This document shows positions 1 through 7,308 of a DNA stretch of 22,035 bases, piece after piece. Below the pieces are notes generated by a model, which saw nothing but the letters and a program-made list of their open reading frames with translations, did not search any database and was not told the origin of the DNA. How positions within the stretch are numbered: position 1 is the stretch's first letter; the number at the start of each line of letters is the position of its first letter. This DNA is from Colimorpha sp045222795 (GTDB lineage Bacteria > Bacteroidota > Bacteroidia > Bacteroidales > P3): the NCBI GenBank assembly GCA_045222795.1, contig JBGUZF010000023.1:1-22035 (forward strand), in the 5' to 3' direction. The position numbers and the translations under genes were made by a program.

Positions 1-1
1 G

Positions 2-841
2 GGCAAGAGCACGTTCCTGGACATCATTACAGAAAAAATCAAGCCCACCAGCGGGCGCGTCGTCGTCGGCCAGACCATCCAGTTCGGATACTACACGCAG
101 GCCGGGATGACGGCACCTGCCGACCGCCGCGTCATCGACCTCGTCAAAGACATAGCCGAAGAAATAGAACTCGACAACGGCAAAAGCATGTCAGCCCACC
201 AGTTCCTCACCTACTTCGGCTTCGACAGCACCACGCAGTACAACTACTTCGGCAACCTCAGCGGTGGCGAGCGGCGTCGCCTCTACCTCCTCCAGGTCCT
301 CATGGCCAACCCCAACTTCCTAATCCTCGACGAGCCCACCAACGACCTCGACATCTACACCCTGCAGATACTCGAGCAGTTCCTGCAGACCTACAAAGGC
401 TGCCTCATCATCGTCTCCCACGACCGCTCCTTCATGGACCATATCGTCGACCACCTGCTGGTCTTCGAAGGAGGCGGCAAGATACGCGACTACCACTCGA
501 ACTACACCGTCTATAGGATTGAGAAGCTAAAGGAGCAAAAGAAGTTAAAGGAGTTAAAGACAAATGAAAAGGCTGCCGACCGCGCCAGCCAGCTCCGGCC
601 TCCGATTTCCGACCTCCGACCTAAGAAGAAAGCAACTTACAAGGAGCAGAAGGAATACGAGGCGCTGACCGCCGAGATAGAGACCCTCAACAAAGAGAAG
701 GCCGACCTCGAGGCGTTGCTAAGCACCGGCGGCACCGCCGATGAGATAACCAAAGCAAGTACACGAATTGGCGAGCTGATGGCAATGCTCGACGAGAAAG
801 AGATGCGCTGGCTGGAGCTGGATGAGATAATCAACGGCTAG
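2..841 (+). CDS. ABC-F family ATPase (Uup/EttA-like), C-terminal part, cut by the window edge
   Basis: The reading frame is open from the first bases, which encode the Walker A end GKST, so this is the second nucleotide-binding domain of a longer protein whose start lies outside the window. The signature LSGGERRR and the Walker B LILDEPTNDLD follow in the usual order, and VSHDRSF gives the switch histidine. After about residue 170 the protein becomes charged and helical, like the C-terminal coiled coil of Uup-type ABC-F proteins. There is no transmembrane segment. ABC-F proteins are soluble and generally act on the ribosome in translation or antibiotic protection; which one this is cannot be told. 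The linker before the coiled coil contains two runs of short direct repeats that read as lysine-rich and DLRP-containing sequence. The stop overlaps the convergent gene on the other strand by 11 bp. Family call is firm; subfamily is open. Confidence 0.93.
   Translation, partial: GKSTFLDIITEKIKPTSGRVVVGQTIQFGYYTQAGMTAPADRRVIDLVKDIAEEIELDNGKSMSAHQFLTYFGFDSTTQYNYFGNLSGGERRRLYLLQVLMANPNFLILDEPTNDLDIYTLQILEQFLQTYKGCLIIVSHDRSFMDHIVDHLLVFEGGGKIRDYHSNYTVYRIEKLKEQKKLKELKTNEKAADRASQLRPPISDLRPKKKATYKEQKEYEALTAEIETLNKEKADLEALLSTGGTADEITKASTRIGELMAMLDEKEMRWLELDEIING
522..560. repeat. 9-bp in-frame direct repeat inside the ABC-F gene
   Basis: About four degenerate copies of a 9-bp unit of the type GTTAAAGGA. 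Because 9 is a multiple of 3 it stays in frame and encodes a repeated Lys/Leu/Glu pattern (KLKEQKKLKELK) at the start of the C-terminal linker. Confidence 0.7.
592..624. repeat. 7-bp direct repeat (CCTCCGA) inside the ABC-F gene
   Basis: Copies CCTCCGA, TTTCCGA, CCTCCGA and a partial copy, with 7-bp spacing. It encodes the repeated SDLRP-like stretch of the linker just before the coiled coil, outside the conserved ATPase core. Confidence 0.65.
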
Positions 842-1529
842 TCTTAACCGCTGTGCTGTCCGGTGCCGGATGGTACACGTCGGGCACGAGCGTCCATATA
901 GGACCTGAATAAAAACCGCTTCCCAGTTTCCCTGTCATATACGCCACCTGCACTTTCAGCGGCATCCCTGTCGGGAACACAGGGCCTCTGGCGAGCCCCT
1001 GTCCGTCGTCCGCCTCCGGACCGTCGTCGGGATTGCCGTGAGCGTCGGGAGGCAGCGCAACGCTCGAGTTGCCATCGCGGTAGCCGGCCGAGAGTCCCCA
1101 TAGCCGCAAATCGTGCCGCGAAGTTATCTGCAGCTGGCCGAGCATGTGTTTGGCGGCCACAACGGTGATAGCCTTGAGGGTGATAAGTTTGATGGTATCT
1201 ATCGCCACAGTGAGGAAGGCGTTCTCGTACAGGTCGAGGTCGGCATGGTGATACAGGATACCTTTAATCTTGACAAGCAGAGCGTAGCGGCCCGTGGGCA
1301 GCATAGCGGTGGCGAAGGTGCCGTCAGCACCGGTAGTCAAGTCATAGGCGGTGCTGTCGCTCCGCACGAGACGCAGAGGGCAATAGGGATAAGGCTTGTT
1401 GGTGTGGTGGTTGAGGACGATGCCAGTGAGCATCACGCTGTCGCCCTCGTCGGCCGTTTGCGCATGCAAGGTGAAAGGTGATAGGTGAAAGGTGAAAGCG
1501 AGCAACGCAATAAAACATAGTTTTTTCAT
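831..1529 (-). CDS. Small secreted protein with a carboxypeptidase-regulatory-like beta domain
   Basis: 232 residues beginning MKKLCFIALL, with a signal peptide ending near LHAQ. The mature part starts with a beta-sandwich pattern (GIVLNHHTNKPYPYCPLRL, then GADGTFATAMLPTGRYALL) resembling carboxypeptidase regulatory-like or prealbumin-like domains, followed by a proline- and glycine-rich tail of about 90 residues with no motif I know. It is presumably exported to the periplasm or surface; function unknown. I chose the start at 1529 because it forms an ATGA overlap with the stop of the upstream gene and gives a proper signal peptide; an earlier in-frame start would only add a non-coding-like arginine-rich leader. 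The hydrophobic part of the signal peptide is encoded by a 7-bp tandem repeat. The 3' end overlaps the ABC-F gene by 11 bp in convergent orientation. Confidence 0.8.
   Translation of the reverse strand: MKKLCFIALLAFTFHLSPFTLHAQTADEGDSVMLTGIVLNHHTNKPYPYCPLRLVRSDSTAYDLTTGADGTFATAMLPTGRYALLVKIKGILYHHADLDLYENAFLTVAIDTIKLITLKAITVVAAKHMLGQLQITSRHDLRLWGLSAGYRDGNSSVALPPDAHGNPDDGPEADDGQGLARGPVFPTGMPLKVQVAYMTGKLGSGFYSGPIWTLVPDVYHPAPDSTAVKTSR
1469..1498. repeat. 7-bp tandem repeat AGGTGAA, four copies, inside a signal peptide
   Basis: Four near-perfect copies of AGGTGAA (one reads AGGTGAT) on the + strand. On the coding minus strand it encodes the FTFHLSPFTL part of the signal peptide. The same unit and copy number recur at 15061-15089 in an unrelated gene. 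Confidence 0.9.
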
Positions 1530-2890
1530 TGTCCTTCCTTTCTTTTCTTCAGTTTGTTGTACAGCAACCATGCAGGCTGCTGGTCGATGGCGATGCTGTT
1601 GTAATGCCCCCAGAAGTCGCCGCTGTAGTCGCTTTGGCCAAAGGCGCCGACAATGGTCTGCGGCCTGACGGCTATCACCTCGCCCTGTATGCTGTCGGCA
1701 GCAAGCGCGAAGTCGGTGAGGCGCCAGTCGACGCATTGCTGCCAGCGCTGCTGGATGTTGACTCGCCAGCGGTCGCCGGTTGCGAGGGCGTTGGTCTGGG
1801 AGTTGTAGTAGCGCGTCAGCGTATAGCGTCCGTCACGCACATCGTAGTTCCATATCGAGCTGTCGGCGGTTATCACCAGGCGGTCGTACTTGATGTTTAT
1901 CCACGGCTCCGACGGCACGGGCATGTTGACACTGTCGATGGCCTCGGTGATGGAGACTATCGCCAGGTCGCTTTTGCGGATGATGTACTCGTAGCGCAGC
2001 GTGGTCCTTGCGATGCGTCCCGGACCCACCGAGCGGAGGCGGTAGTAGAGATCGTCGCCGTCGAGGAACTCCTGTATAGGTTCGAACTTGTGGCGTGCGA
2101 GGGCACCGTGCGAGAGGGCCATGCTGGCCATAGGCGTGGAGACGGGGTCGTAGAACTCCTCGTTGTCGGCGTAGGCCATGCGGTCGTCGACAGCCTCGGG
2201 GCCACCGGCCTTCTCCTCGACAAGGCCGGGGTCGTAGACCACGAGGCGATGCTTGAGGAGGGTCTTGTAGTTGGTCTTCATCTCGCGGCGGTCGTTGGCA
2301 AAACCGTATGCCAGCTTGTCGGCATAGCGGGAGTAGCCTTTGCGGAGGATGCTCATCACCGCCTCGTCGAAGAGGTAGAGCTCGCCGTCGACGGCACGCC
2401 AGTTGCGGTAGAAGAAGGTGGAGCGGGCGGTGTGCTGCTGATAGTTGCTGTCTATCTGTTCCACGGCGGTGGCGATGAGGTGCTGTGGGGAGCGGAAGCT
2501 GGTCACCTCCACCTCGCGGAGGCTGACAGTCTGTTCGCGGAGCCTAACAACAGGATTGTCTATCAGCGCGGCGACGGTGATTTTGGCAGTCTGGAAGCCC
2601 ACGGAGCGCACCACAACGGTGTCGTTTCTATATTCCTCGGGTACCTTCAACGTATACTCGCCGTTGTCGTTGCAGGCCACACCAATAGAGGTGCCTTTGA
2701 GCTGCAGGGTGGCATAGGGCACTCCCTGCCGACCCGAGACAACACGACCAACAATTGCTTGATTGTTTGATTGTCTGATTGCTTGAGTATTGGCCACATT
2801 GGGCAGCAGCAACATCAGCAGCAGGAAGAGACGCTGTATGTATTGTCCACACCCAGCTTTCCGCAGCGAGGCTATGATGTCGCGCTTCAT
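1526..2890 (-). other. Second moiety of the YgiQ fusion: probable separate secreted protein with internal ATG start
   Basis: The ATG at 2890 would give a protein of 454 residues. It has a basic n-region (MKRDIIASLRK), a leucine-rich h-region and a possible cleavage site near ANTQA. A regulatory-like beta domain follows (GRVVSGRQGVPYATLQLKG, then NDNGEYTLKVP), then a region with FYRNW and IIRKSDLAIVSI patterns, seen in Bacteroidales exported proteins that have this domain at the N terminus. The same ATG also sits in the last helix of YgiQ, so the two products would share about 21 codons if translated separately. The next gene also encodes a secreted protein with a similar domain, so the two may form a pair. 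Function unknown. Confidence 0.6.
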
Positions 2891-4594
2891 CTCGGGCTTG
2901 TAGAAGAAGAACAGGCGGCGCTGGTCGGCCTTGTCGGCAGGCTTGGTGGCGACGTATACAGGCTTCATCGTCGTGGGGTCGATGCCGGTGTAGTACATCT
3001 CGGTGGAGAGCGTCATCGGCGTAGGCGTGAAGTCCTGAATCTGCTCCAGGCGGTAGCCCATCTGTTTCATGTCGACAGCCAGCTGTGCCATATCCTCCAA
3101 TCGGCAGCCGGGATGACTGCTGATGAAGTATGGTATCAGCTGATAGCGCAGACCCGCTTTCTTGCATATCTCGTCGAAGCGCCGCTTGGTCTCGCGAAAG
3201 AGCGAGAAGGATGGTTTGCGCATCATTGCCAGCACATGGTCAGAGGTGTGCTCAGGCGCCACCTTGAGGCGACCGGAGGTATGGTTGACTACGACCTGAC
3301 GGAAGTAGTCCCATCCGTGGTTATCCTCCGTGAACAAATCACAGCGTATGCCGCTGCCGACATAGAGATGCTTCACCTTGGGGTTGCCGGCCACACGGCG
3401 CAGGAGCTCTATCATGGGCTGATGGTCGCTGTCGAGGTTCTTGCATATCGTCGGCATCGAGCAGCTGTAGCGACTGCACTTGCGGCACAGCTCGGGGTTA
3501 CGGCCCTTCATGCGCCACATGTTGGCGGAGGGGCCGCCAAGGTCGGTGAGGACGCCGTGGAACTCGGGGTCAGCGGTGATAGCCTCCACCTCATTGAGTA
3601 TCGACTCCTCGCTGCGCGAGGCTATCTGCTTGCCCTGATGGGCGCTGATGGTGCAGAACGAGCAGCCTCCGAAACATCCGCGGTGTGTGTTGACGCTCCA
3701 GCGTATCATCTCGAAGGCCGGTATGGCGCCGCGTTTCTTGTACTTGGGATGCGGCAGACGCATATATGGCAGGTCGAACGAGGCATCGATCTCCCCGGTG
3801 GTCATCGGCGGCTCGGGTGGATTAACCACCACATAGCGGTCGCCGTGACGCTGCACCAGCGTGGAGGCCTCAATCTTGTTGCTCTCGAGGTCGATGATAT
3901 GGTAGTTCTCGGCTTCGGCGCGCTTGCTCTTCTGGCACTCCTCGAACGAGTGGAGCTCAATAGTATCTATAGTATCTATAGTTCCTATAGTATATGCTAC
4001 CTGCGGCAGCTGACGGCAGGCCTCGATACCTTTGCCTTCAGCAAGGAGTTTTGCTATCTTGAGCGTCGTCCTCTCCCCCATCCCGTAGTTGAGGAGGTCG
4101 GCAGGTGTATCGATGAGGATGCTTGGAAACAGACGGTCGTCCCAGTAGTCGTAGTGCGCCAGGCGGCGCATGGAGGCCTCAATGCCGGCCATTATAACAG
4201 GCACATCGGGATAGAGCTGCTTGAGGATACGTGTATAGACGCATGTGGCACGGTCGGGCCTGAAGCCTGCCTGACCGCCGGGGGTGTAGGCGTCATCGTG
4301 ACGCAGGCGGCGGGCGGCGGTGTAGTGGTTCACCATGCTGTCCATAGCGCCACTGGTGACGCCGAAGAAGAGCCGCGGTCGGCCGAACTTGCGGAAGTCT
4401 CGCAGGTCGTCCCTCCAGTTGGGCTGCGGGATGATAGCCACACGATAGCCTGCCGCTTCCAGCGTCCGCCCTATGACAGCGGTGCCGAAAGAAGGATGGT
4501 CGATATAGGCATCGCCTGTGACGAGCACCACGTCGACCTGCTCCCATCCGAGGCGTTTCACCTCGTCCAACGTTATAGGCAGGAAATGAGGCAT
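1526..4594 (-). CDS. ygiQ: YgiQ-type radical SAM protein fused in frame to a secreted carboxypeptidase-regulatory-like protein
   Basis: One uninterrupted 1022-codon frame with two unrelated halves. Residues 1 to about 589 are a complete YgiQ/UPF0313 protein: the N-terminal domain, the radical SAM cysteines in CFGGCSFC (CX3CX2C, near residues 307-314), and a later cysteine-rich CRKCSRYSC segment. It ends where YgiQ proteins normally end (QYIQRL). Radical SAM enzymes of this family are cytoplasmic 4Fe-4S proteins of unknown substrate. Directly after comes a hydrophobic stretch FLLLMLLLPNVANTQA that looks like a signal peptide core, then a carboxypeptidase-regulatory-like domain and about 300 further residues. 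No stop codon separates them. The likeliest readings are a lost stop codon with an internal start for the second protein (ATG at 2890), a true fusion, or an assembly error. The start at 4594 (MPHFLPITLDEVKRLGW) fits the family. A 9-bp repeat adds a TIDTID-like stretch near residue 203. The stop overlaps the next gene as ATGA. Confidence 0.88.
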   Translation of the reverse strand: MPHFLPITLDEVKRLGWEQVDVVLVTGDAYIDHPSFGTAVIGRTLEAAGYRVAIIPQPNWRDDLRDFRKFGRPRLFFGVTSGAMDSMVNHYTAARRLRHDDAYTPGGQAGFRPDRATCVYTRILKQLYPDVPVIMAGIEASMRRLAHYDYWDDRLFPSILIDTPADLLNYGMGERTTLKIAKLLAEGKGIEACRQLPQVAYTIGTIDTIDTIELHSFEECQKSKRAEAENYHIIDLESNKIEASTLVQRHGDRYVVVNPPEPPMTTGEIDASFDLPYMRLPHPKYKKRGAIPAFEMIRWSVNTHRGCFGGCSFCTISAHQGKQIASRSEESILNEVEAITADPEFHGVLTDLGGPSANMWRMKGRNPELCRKCSRYSCSMPTICKNLDSDHQPMIELLRRVAGNPKVKHLYVGSGIRCDLFTEDNHGWDYFRQVVVNHTSGRLKVAPEHTSDHVLAMMRKPSFSLFRETKRRFDEICKKAGLRYQLIPYFISSHPGCRLEDMAQLAVDMKQMGYRLEQIQDFTPTPMTLSTEMYYTGIDPTTMKPVYVATKPADKADQRRLFFFYKPEMKRDIIASLRKAGCGQYIQRLFLLLMLLLPNVANTQAIRQSNNQAIVGRVVSGRQGVPYATLQLKGTSIGVACNDNGEYTLKVPEEYRNDTVVVRSVGFQTAKITVAALIDNPVVRLREQTVSLREVEVTSFRSPQHLIATAVEQIDSNYQQHTARSTFFYRNWRAVDGELYLFDEAVMSILRKGYSRYADKLAYGFANDRREMKTNYKTLLKHRLVVYDPGLVEEKAGGPEAVDDRMAYADNEEFYDPVSTPMASMALSHGALARHKFEPIQEFLDGDDLYYRLRSVGPGRIARTTLRYEYIIRKSDLAIVSITEAIDSVNMPVPSEPWINIKYDRLVITADSSIWNYDVRDGRYTLTRYYNSQTNALATGDRWRVNIQQRWQQCVDWRLTDFALAADSIQGEVIAVRPQTIVGAFGQSDYSGDFWGHYNSIAIDQQPAWLLYNKLKKRKEGQ
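2754..2786. repeat. 8-bp tandem repeat (GATTGYTT) at the YgiQ/secreted protein junction
   Basis: Four copies of an 8-bp unit (ATTGCTTG, ATTGTTTG, ATTGTCTG, ATTGCTTG). It lies just after the signal-peptide-like segment of the fused frame and encodes the Gln/Asn-rich AIRQSNNQAI stretch at the expected start of the mature protein. Confidence 0.85.
3960..3995. repeat. 9-bp tandem repeat (ATAGTATCT) inside ygiQ
   Basis: Four copies of a 9-bp unit, the first two identical. In frame on the minus strand they read TIGTIDTIDTIE, between the N-terminal domain and the radical SAM core, where family members vary in length. Confidence 0.85.
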
Positions 4595-4600
4595 AAGAAA

Positions 4601-4675
4601 GTGGGTAGTTGGCAGTGGGTAGTGGATAGCACCTGACCACGAGTGCTACACACTACCCACTATCCACTACCCACT
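4601..4675. repeat. Inverted repeat between pgk and ygiQ (16-bp perfect arms)
   Basis: The arms 4614-4629 (AGTGGGTAGTGGATAG) and 4660-4675 are perfect reverse complements, separated by 30 nt. Each arm has a further partial copy of GTGGGTAGT or its complement beside it, so it is made of short direct repeats facing each other. It fills most of the gap between the two genes. It could fold in RNA and act as an attenuator or terminator, but no T-run follows the right arm directly in the minus direction. Confidence 0.85.
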
Positions 4676-4683
4676 AATATTAA

Positions 4684-5880
4684 TTAGTCCTGTATCGCTT
4701 TGATGCCGGGGAGCACCTTGCCTTCGAGGTACTCGAGCATTGCGCCGCCACCTGTGGAGACGTAGCTCATCTGGTCGGCGAGGTGCATCTGCTTGACGGC
4801 AGCTACCGAGTCGCCACCGCCCACAGCTGCGAAGCAGCCCTGCTTGCAGGCTTCGGCGACACTCTTGGCGATATGATTGGTACCTTTGGCAAAGGTCTCG
4901 AGTTCGAACACACCAGCAGGACCGTTCCAAAGGATGGTCTTGCTGCCCATTATGATGTCGTGGATGGCCTTGCAGCTCTCGGGGCCACAGTCCATACTCT
5001 CCCAGCCATCGGGAACCTCACCGGAGGGTACAATCTGAGTGTTGGCGTCGTTACCGAACTTGTCGCCAATGACACTGTCGACGGGCAGATAGTACTTCAC
5101 ACCCTTCTCGTCCATGCGGCGCATGAGGTCGCGAGCCAGGTCAAGTTTGTCGTCCTCGCAGATGCTGTTGCCAATCTTGCCGCCGAGCGACTTGGTGAAG
5201 GTATAACGCATGCCGCCGATGATAATCATCTGGTCGACCTTGTCGATGAGGTTCTCGAGGATGCCAATCTTGCTGCTCACCTTGCTGCCACCGATGATGG
5301 CGGTGAAGGGACGCGGAGGATTCTGCATGAGTTTCTCGAGGTTGCGCACCTCGTTCTCCATGAGGAAGCCGAAGTACTTGTCGTTCGGGAAGAAGCGGGC
5401 AATGACGGCGGTCGACGAGTGCTCGCGGTGGGCAGCACCGAAGGCGTCGTTGATGTAGCAGTCGCCGAGGGCGGCCAGCTGGCGGGCGAGTTCTTCGCCG
5501 CCTTTGGTCTCTTCGGGATAGAAGCGGATGTTCTCGAGGAGCATCACTTCCCCACCCTTCAATTCTTTGGCCATCTTCTCAGGAACGCCACTGCCCAGCA
5601 ACTCCTGCGTGAACTTCACGGGACGGTTCACGAGAGTCTCGAGGTATTTGGCCACCGGCTCGAGGGTCAGCTCGGGCTCGAAGCCGCCTTTCTTGGGACG
5701 GCCGAAGTGGGCCATGATGATGACGGCAGCACCGTCATTCAGGAGTTTCTCGATGGTGGGCATCGACTCGCGCATGCGGGTATCGTCGGTGATGCGCTTG
5801 TTCTCGTCCATCGGCACATTAAAATCTACGCGGAGCAGGACTTTGCGGCCTGCGAAGTTGATATCTTTGATTGATTTCAT
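4684..5880 (-). CDS. pgk: Phosphoglycerate kinase
   Basis: 398 residues, the normal bacterial length. It converts 1,3-bisphosphoglycerate and ADP to 3-phosphoglycerate and ATP in cytoplasmic glycolysis. Visible family landmarks in order: LLRVDFNVP near residue 15, MAHFGRPK, a substrate-side arginine region LLENIRFYPEE, GGSKVSSKIG, the nucleotide-binding LWNGPAGVFE, and GGGDSVAA with STGGGAMLEYL near the C terminus. Start ATG at 5880 gives the usual MKSIKDINFAGRKVLLRVDF beginning. It lies 33 bp downstream of atpB on the same strand and is probably cotranscribed with it. The gap before ygiQ is filled by an inverted repeat. Confidence 0.98.
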   Translation of the reverse strand: MKSIKDINFAGRKVLLRVDFNVPMDENKRITDDTRMRESMPTIEKLLNDGAAVIIMAHFGRPKKGGFEPELTLEPVAKYLETLVNRPVKFTQELLGSGVPEKMAKELKGGEVMLLENIRFYPEETKGGEELARQLAALGDCYINDAFGAAHREHSSTAVIARFFPNDKYFGFLMENEVRNLEKLMQNPPRPFTAIIGGSKVSSKIGILENLIDKVDQMIIIGGMRYTFTKSLGGKIGNSICEDDKLDLARDLMRRMDEKGVKYYLPVDSVIGDKFGNDANTQIVPSGEVPDGWESMDCGPESCKAIHDIIMGSKTILWNGPAGVFELETFAKGTNHIAKSVAEACKQGCFAAVGGGDSVAAVKQMHLADQMSYVSTGGGAMLEYLEGKVLPGIKAIQD

Positions 5881-5913
5881 GGGTATAATGATTTATTGGG
5901 TTTTACTTTTTAA

Positions 5914-6996
5914 TTATTCCGCATGGTGCGGCTCAGCGACAGCCATTCCAATGTAGAGAGCTGTAAGCATGGTGAAGACGAAGGCCTGGATGTAGGCCAC
6001 CAGGCACTCGAGCAGCGAGATGAACACGCTGAAGAGCACGCTGACCACCGACACCGCACCGCCCACGGCCATTCCGAAGAGATTGCTGAGGATGAAGATG
6101 ATGACGATGAAGCCGAGGATGACGATATGACCTGCCGTCATGTTGGCAAAGAGTCGTATCATGAGCACGATGGGCTTGGTGAAGACACCAACCAGCTCGA
6201 CCACAGGCATCAGCGGGAACACCTTGAGCCATGCGGGAACGCCAGGGGTATTGAAGATGTCCATCCAATAGTGCTTGTTGCCGCTGATGTTGGTGATCAG
6301 GAAGGTGATGATTGCCAACGTGGCGGTGACGGCGATGTTGCCGGTGATATTGGCACCTGCCGGGAAGAAGGGTATCAAGCCCAGGATATTGCAGAAGAAG
6401 ATGAAGAAGAACAGCGTAAGGATATACGGCAGATAGCGCTCGTAGTGCTTCTCGCCTATCATCGGCTTGGCGATGCTGTCGCGCACAAAGACCACCAGCA
6501 TCTCCACCAGACTCTGCAAGCCTTTCGGTGCCTGGTTGGGACGCTTCTTGTAGCCGTTGCGGGCAACGAAGACAATTATAAGCAGCATGATGACCGCCAG
6601 CATGATGGCTGCGGCTGTCTTGGTGATGCTGAGGTCGAGCGGCTTCTGCCCCGTAAGGTTGCCGGCTTCGTCGACACAGACAATCTCCTCCTTCACGGCG
6701 CCACCTCCCACAAGGCGGTAGCCACGGTAGTCGGCGTGGCCGTGGTGGAACTTCGCCGAGCTAAAGATGTCGAGCTGACCGTCGTTCCAAAGGATAATGG
6801 GCAACGGGATAGCCACTGCGTGCTCCTCGCCGCCGCGGTAATAGTCGAACATGTGCCACGAATGGGCGTCGGTCACGTGGCCGATAATCATCGAGCCGGG
6901 GTCGAAGCCTTCAGCCTCGGGAGCCTCGTCGGCAAATGCCACTGCGGGAAGAGCCATCAGCACTGCCGCCACCATGATTCGGAACAATCTTTTCAT
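5914..6996 (-). CDS. atpB: F0F1 ATP synthase subunit a
   Basis: 360 residues. The N terminus is a signal peptide (MKRLFRIMVAAVLMALPAVA) followed by about 100 extracytoplasmic residues rich in His, Gly and Asp, as is usual for Bacteroidota subunit a. The hydrophobic core starts near residue 125. The essential proton-channel arginine is present in MIRLFANMTAGH (Arg281 by position), followed by the last helices SLLECLVAYIQAFVF. It forms the proton half-channels next to the c-ring. In most relatives the next gene is atpE; here it is pgk, and no other ATP synthase gene is in the window. The upstream gap of 54 bp holds a short repeat and no recognisable promoter, so it is probably expressed from upstream. 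Confidence 0.96.
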   Translation of the reverse strand: MKRLFRIMVAAVLMALPAVAFADEAPEAEGFDPGSMIIGHVTDAHSWHMFDYYRGGEEHAVAIPLPIILWNDGQLDIFSSAKFHHGHADYRGYRLVGGGAVKEEIVCVDEAGNLTGQKPLDLSITKTAAAIMLAVIMLLIIVFVARNGYKKRPNQAPKGLQSLVEMLVVFVRDSIAKPMIGEKHYERYLPYILTLFFFIFFCNILGLIPFFPAGANITGNIAVTATLAIITFLITNISGNKHYWMDIFNTPGVPAWLKVFPLMPVVELVGVFTKPIVLMIRLFANMTAGHIVILGFIVIIFILSNLFGMAVGGAVSVVSVLFSVFISLLECLVAYIQAFVFTMLTALYIGMAVAEPHHAE

Positions 6997-7025
6997 ATCC
7001 TTATAAATTTTAATTCTTTTAACCG

Positions 7026-7069
7026 TTCATCACTCATCATTCACCATTCATCACTCACCTTTTACCTTT
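7026..7069. repeat. 7-bp tandem repeat (TCATCAC/TCACCAT) upstream of atpB
   Basis: Five or more degenerate 7-bp copies such as TCATCAC, TCATCAT, TCACCAT and TCACCTT. It spans the 3' end of the small upstream gene, encoding its last residues (KVKGE and stop), and part of the gap to atpB. Confidence 0.85.
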
Positions 7070-7305
7070 TCTGTGTTGTTGAAAATATCTATCTGCACGG
7101 AATCGAAGAGCCGCAGCTGCTTCTCGTCGGTGTTGTCGGCCTTCACGCCCGCCGCCACATCGCGCAGCGACTGGCGCACCAGGCGACCCAGCGCCGTCGG
7201 ACGGTCGACACCGCACTGGGCGGCATAGACCGTCAGACGCCGCATCTCGCACTCGCTGAGCGCAACAACGTATCTCTTCGCTTTTATCTTCTCGGTTTTG
7301 CCCAT
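7051..7305 (-). CDS. Small protein with a ribbon-helix-helix-like pattern
   Basis: 84 residues. The pattern is a short beta strand (KRYVVALS), a helix (CEMRRLTVYAAQCG), a turn with VDRPTA, then a second helix (LGRLVRQSLRDVAAG). This is the layout of MetJ/Arc-type ribbon-helix-helix proteins, which bind DNA as dimers. The match is by eye and the fold is an inference. The C-terminal 25 residues are polar and the final codons come from a tandem repeat. The gene starts 3 bp after the stop of the DUF2723 gene and so is almost certainly translated from the same message. It could be an autoregulator of this operon, or a small protein of another kind. Confidence 0.75.
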   Translation of the reverse strand: MGKTEKIKAKRYVVALSECEMRRLTVYAAQCGVDRPTALGRLVRQSLRDVAAGVKADNTDEKQLRLFDSVQIDIFNNTEKVKGE

Positions 7306-7308
7306 AAC

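Noticed and set aside
1529..2770. A 413-codon + strand frame opposite the secreted moiety of the ygiQ fusion
   Set aside because: Valine-, glycine- and histidine-rich antisense product without motifs; the minus frame has a signal peptide and domain pattern.
3960..3995. CRISPR array or part of one, also considered for the other short arrays
   Set aside because: Units are 7-9 bp with no unique spacers, and no cas genes are present.
2771..4636. A 621-codon + strand frame opposite ygiQ
   Set aside because: Antisense of a clear radical SAM gene; no recognisable motifs and biased His/Val/Glu composition.
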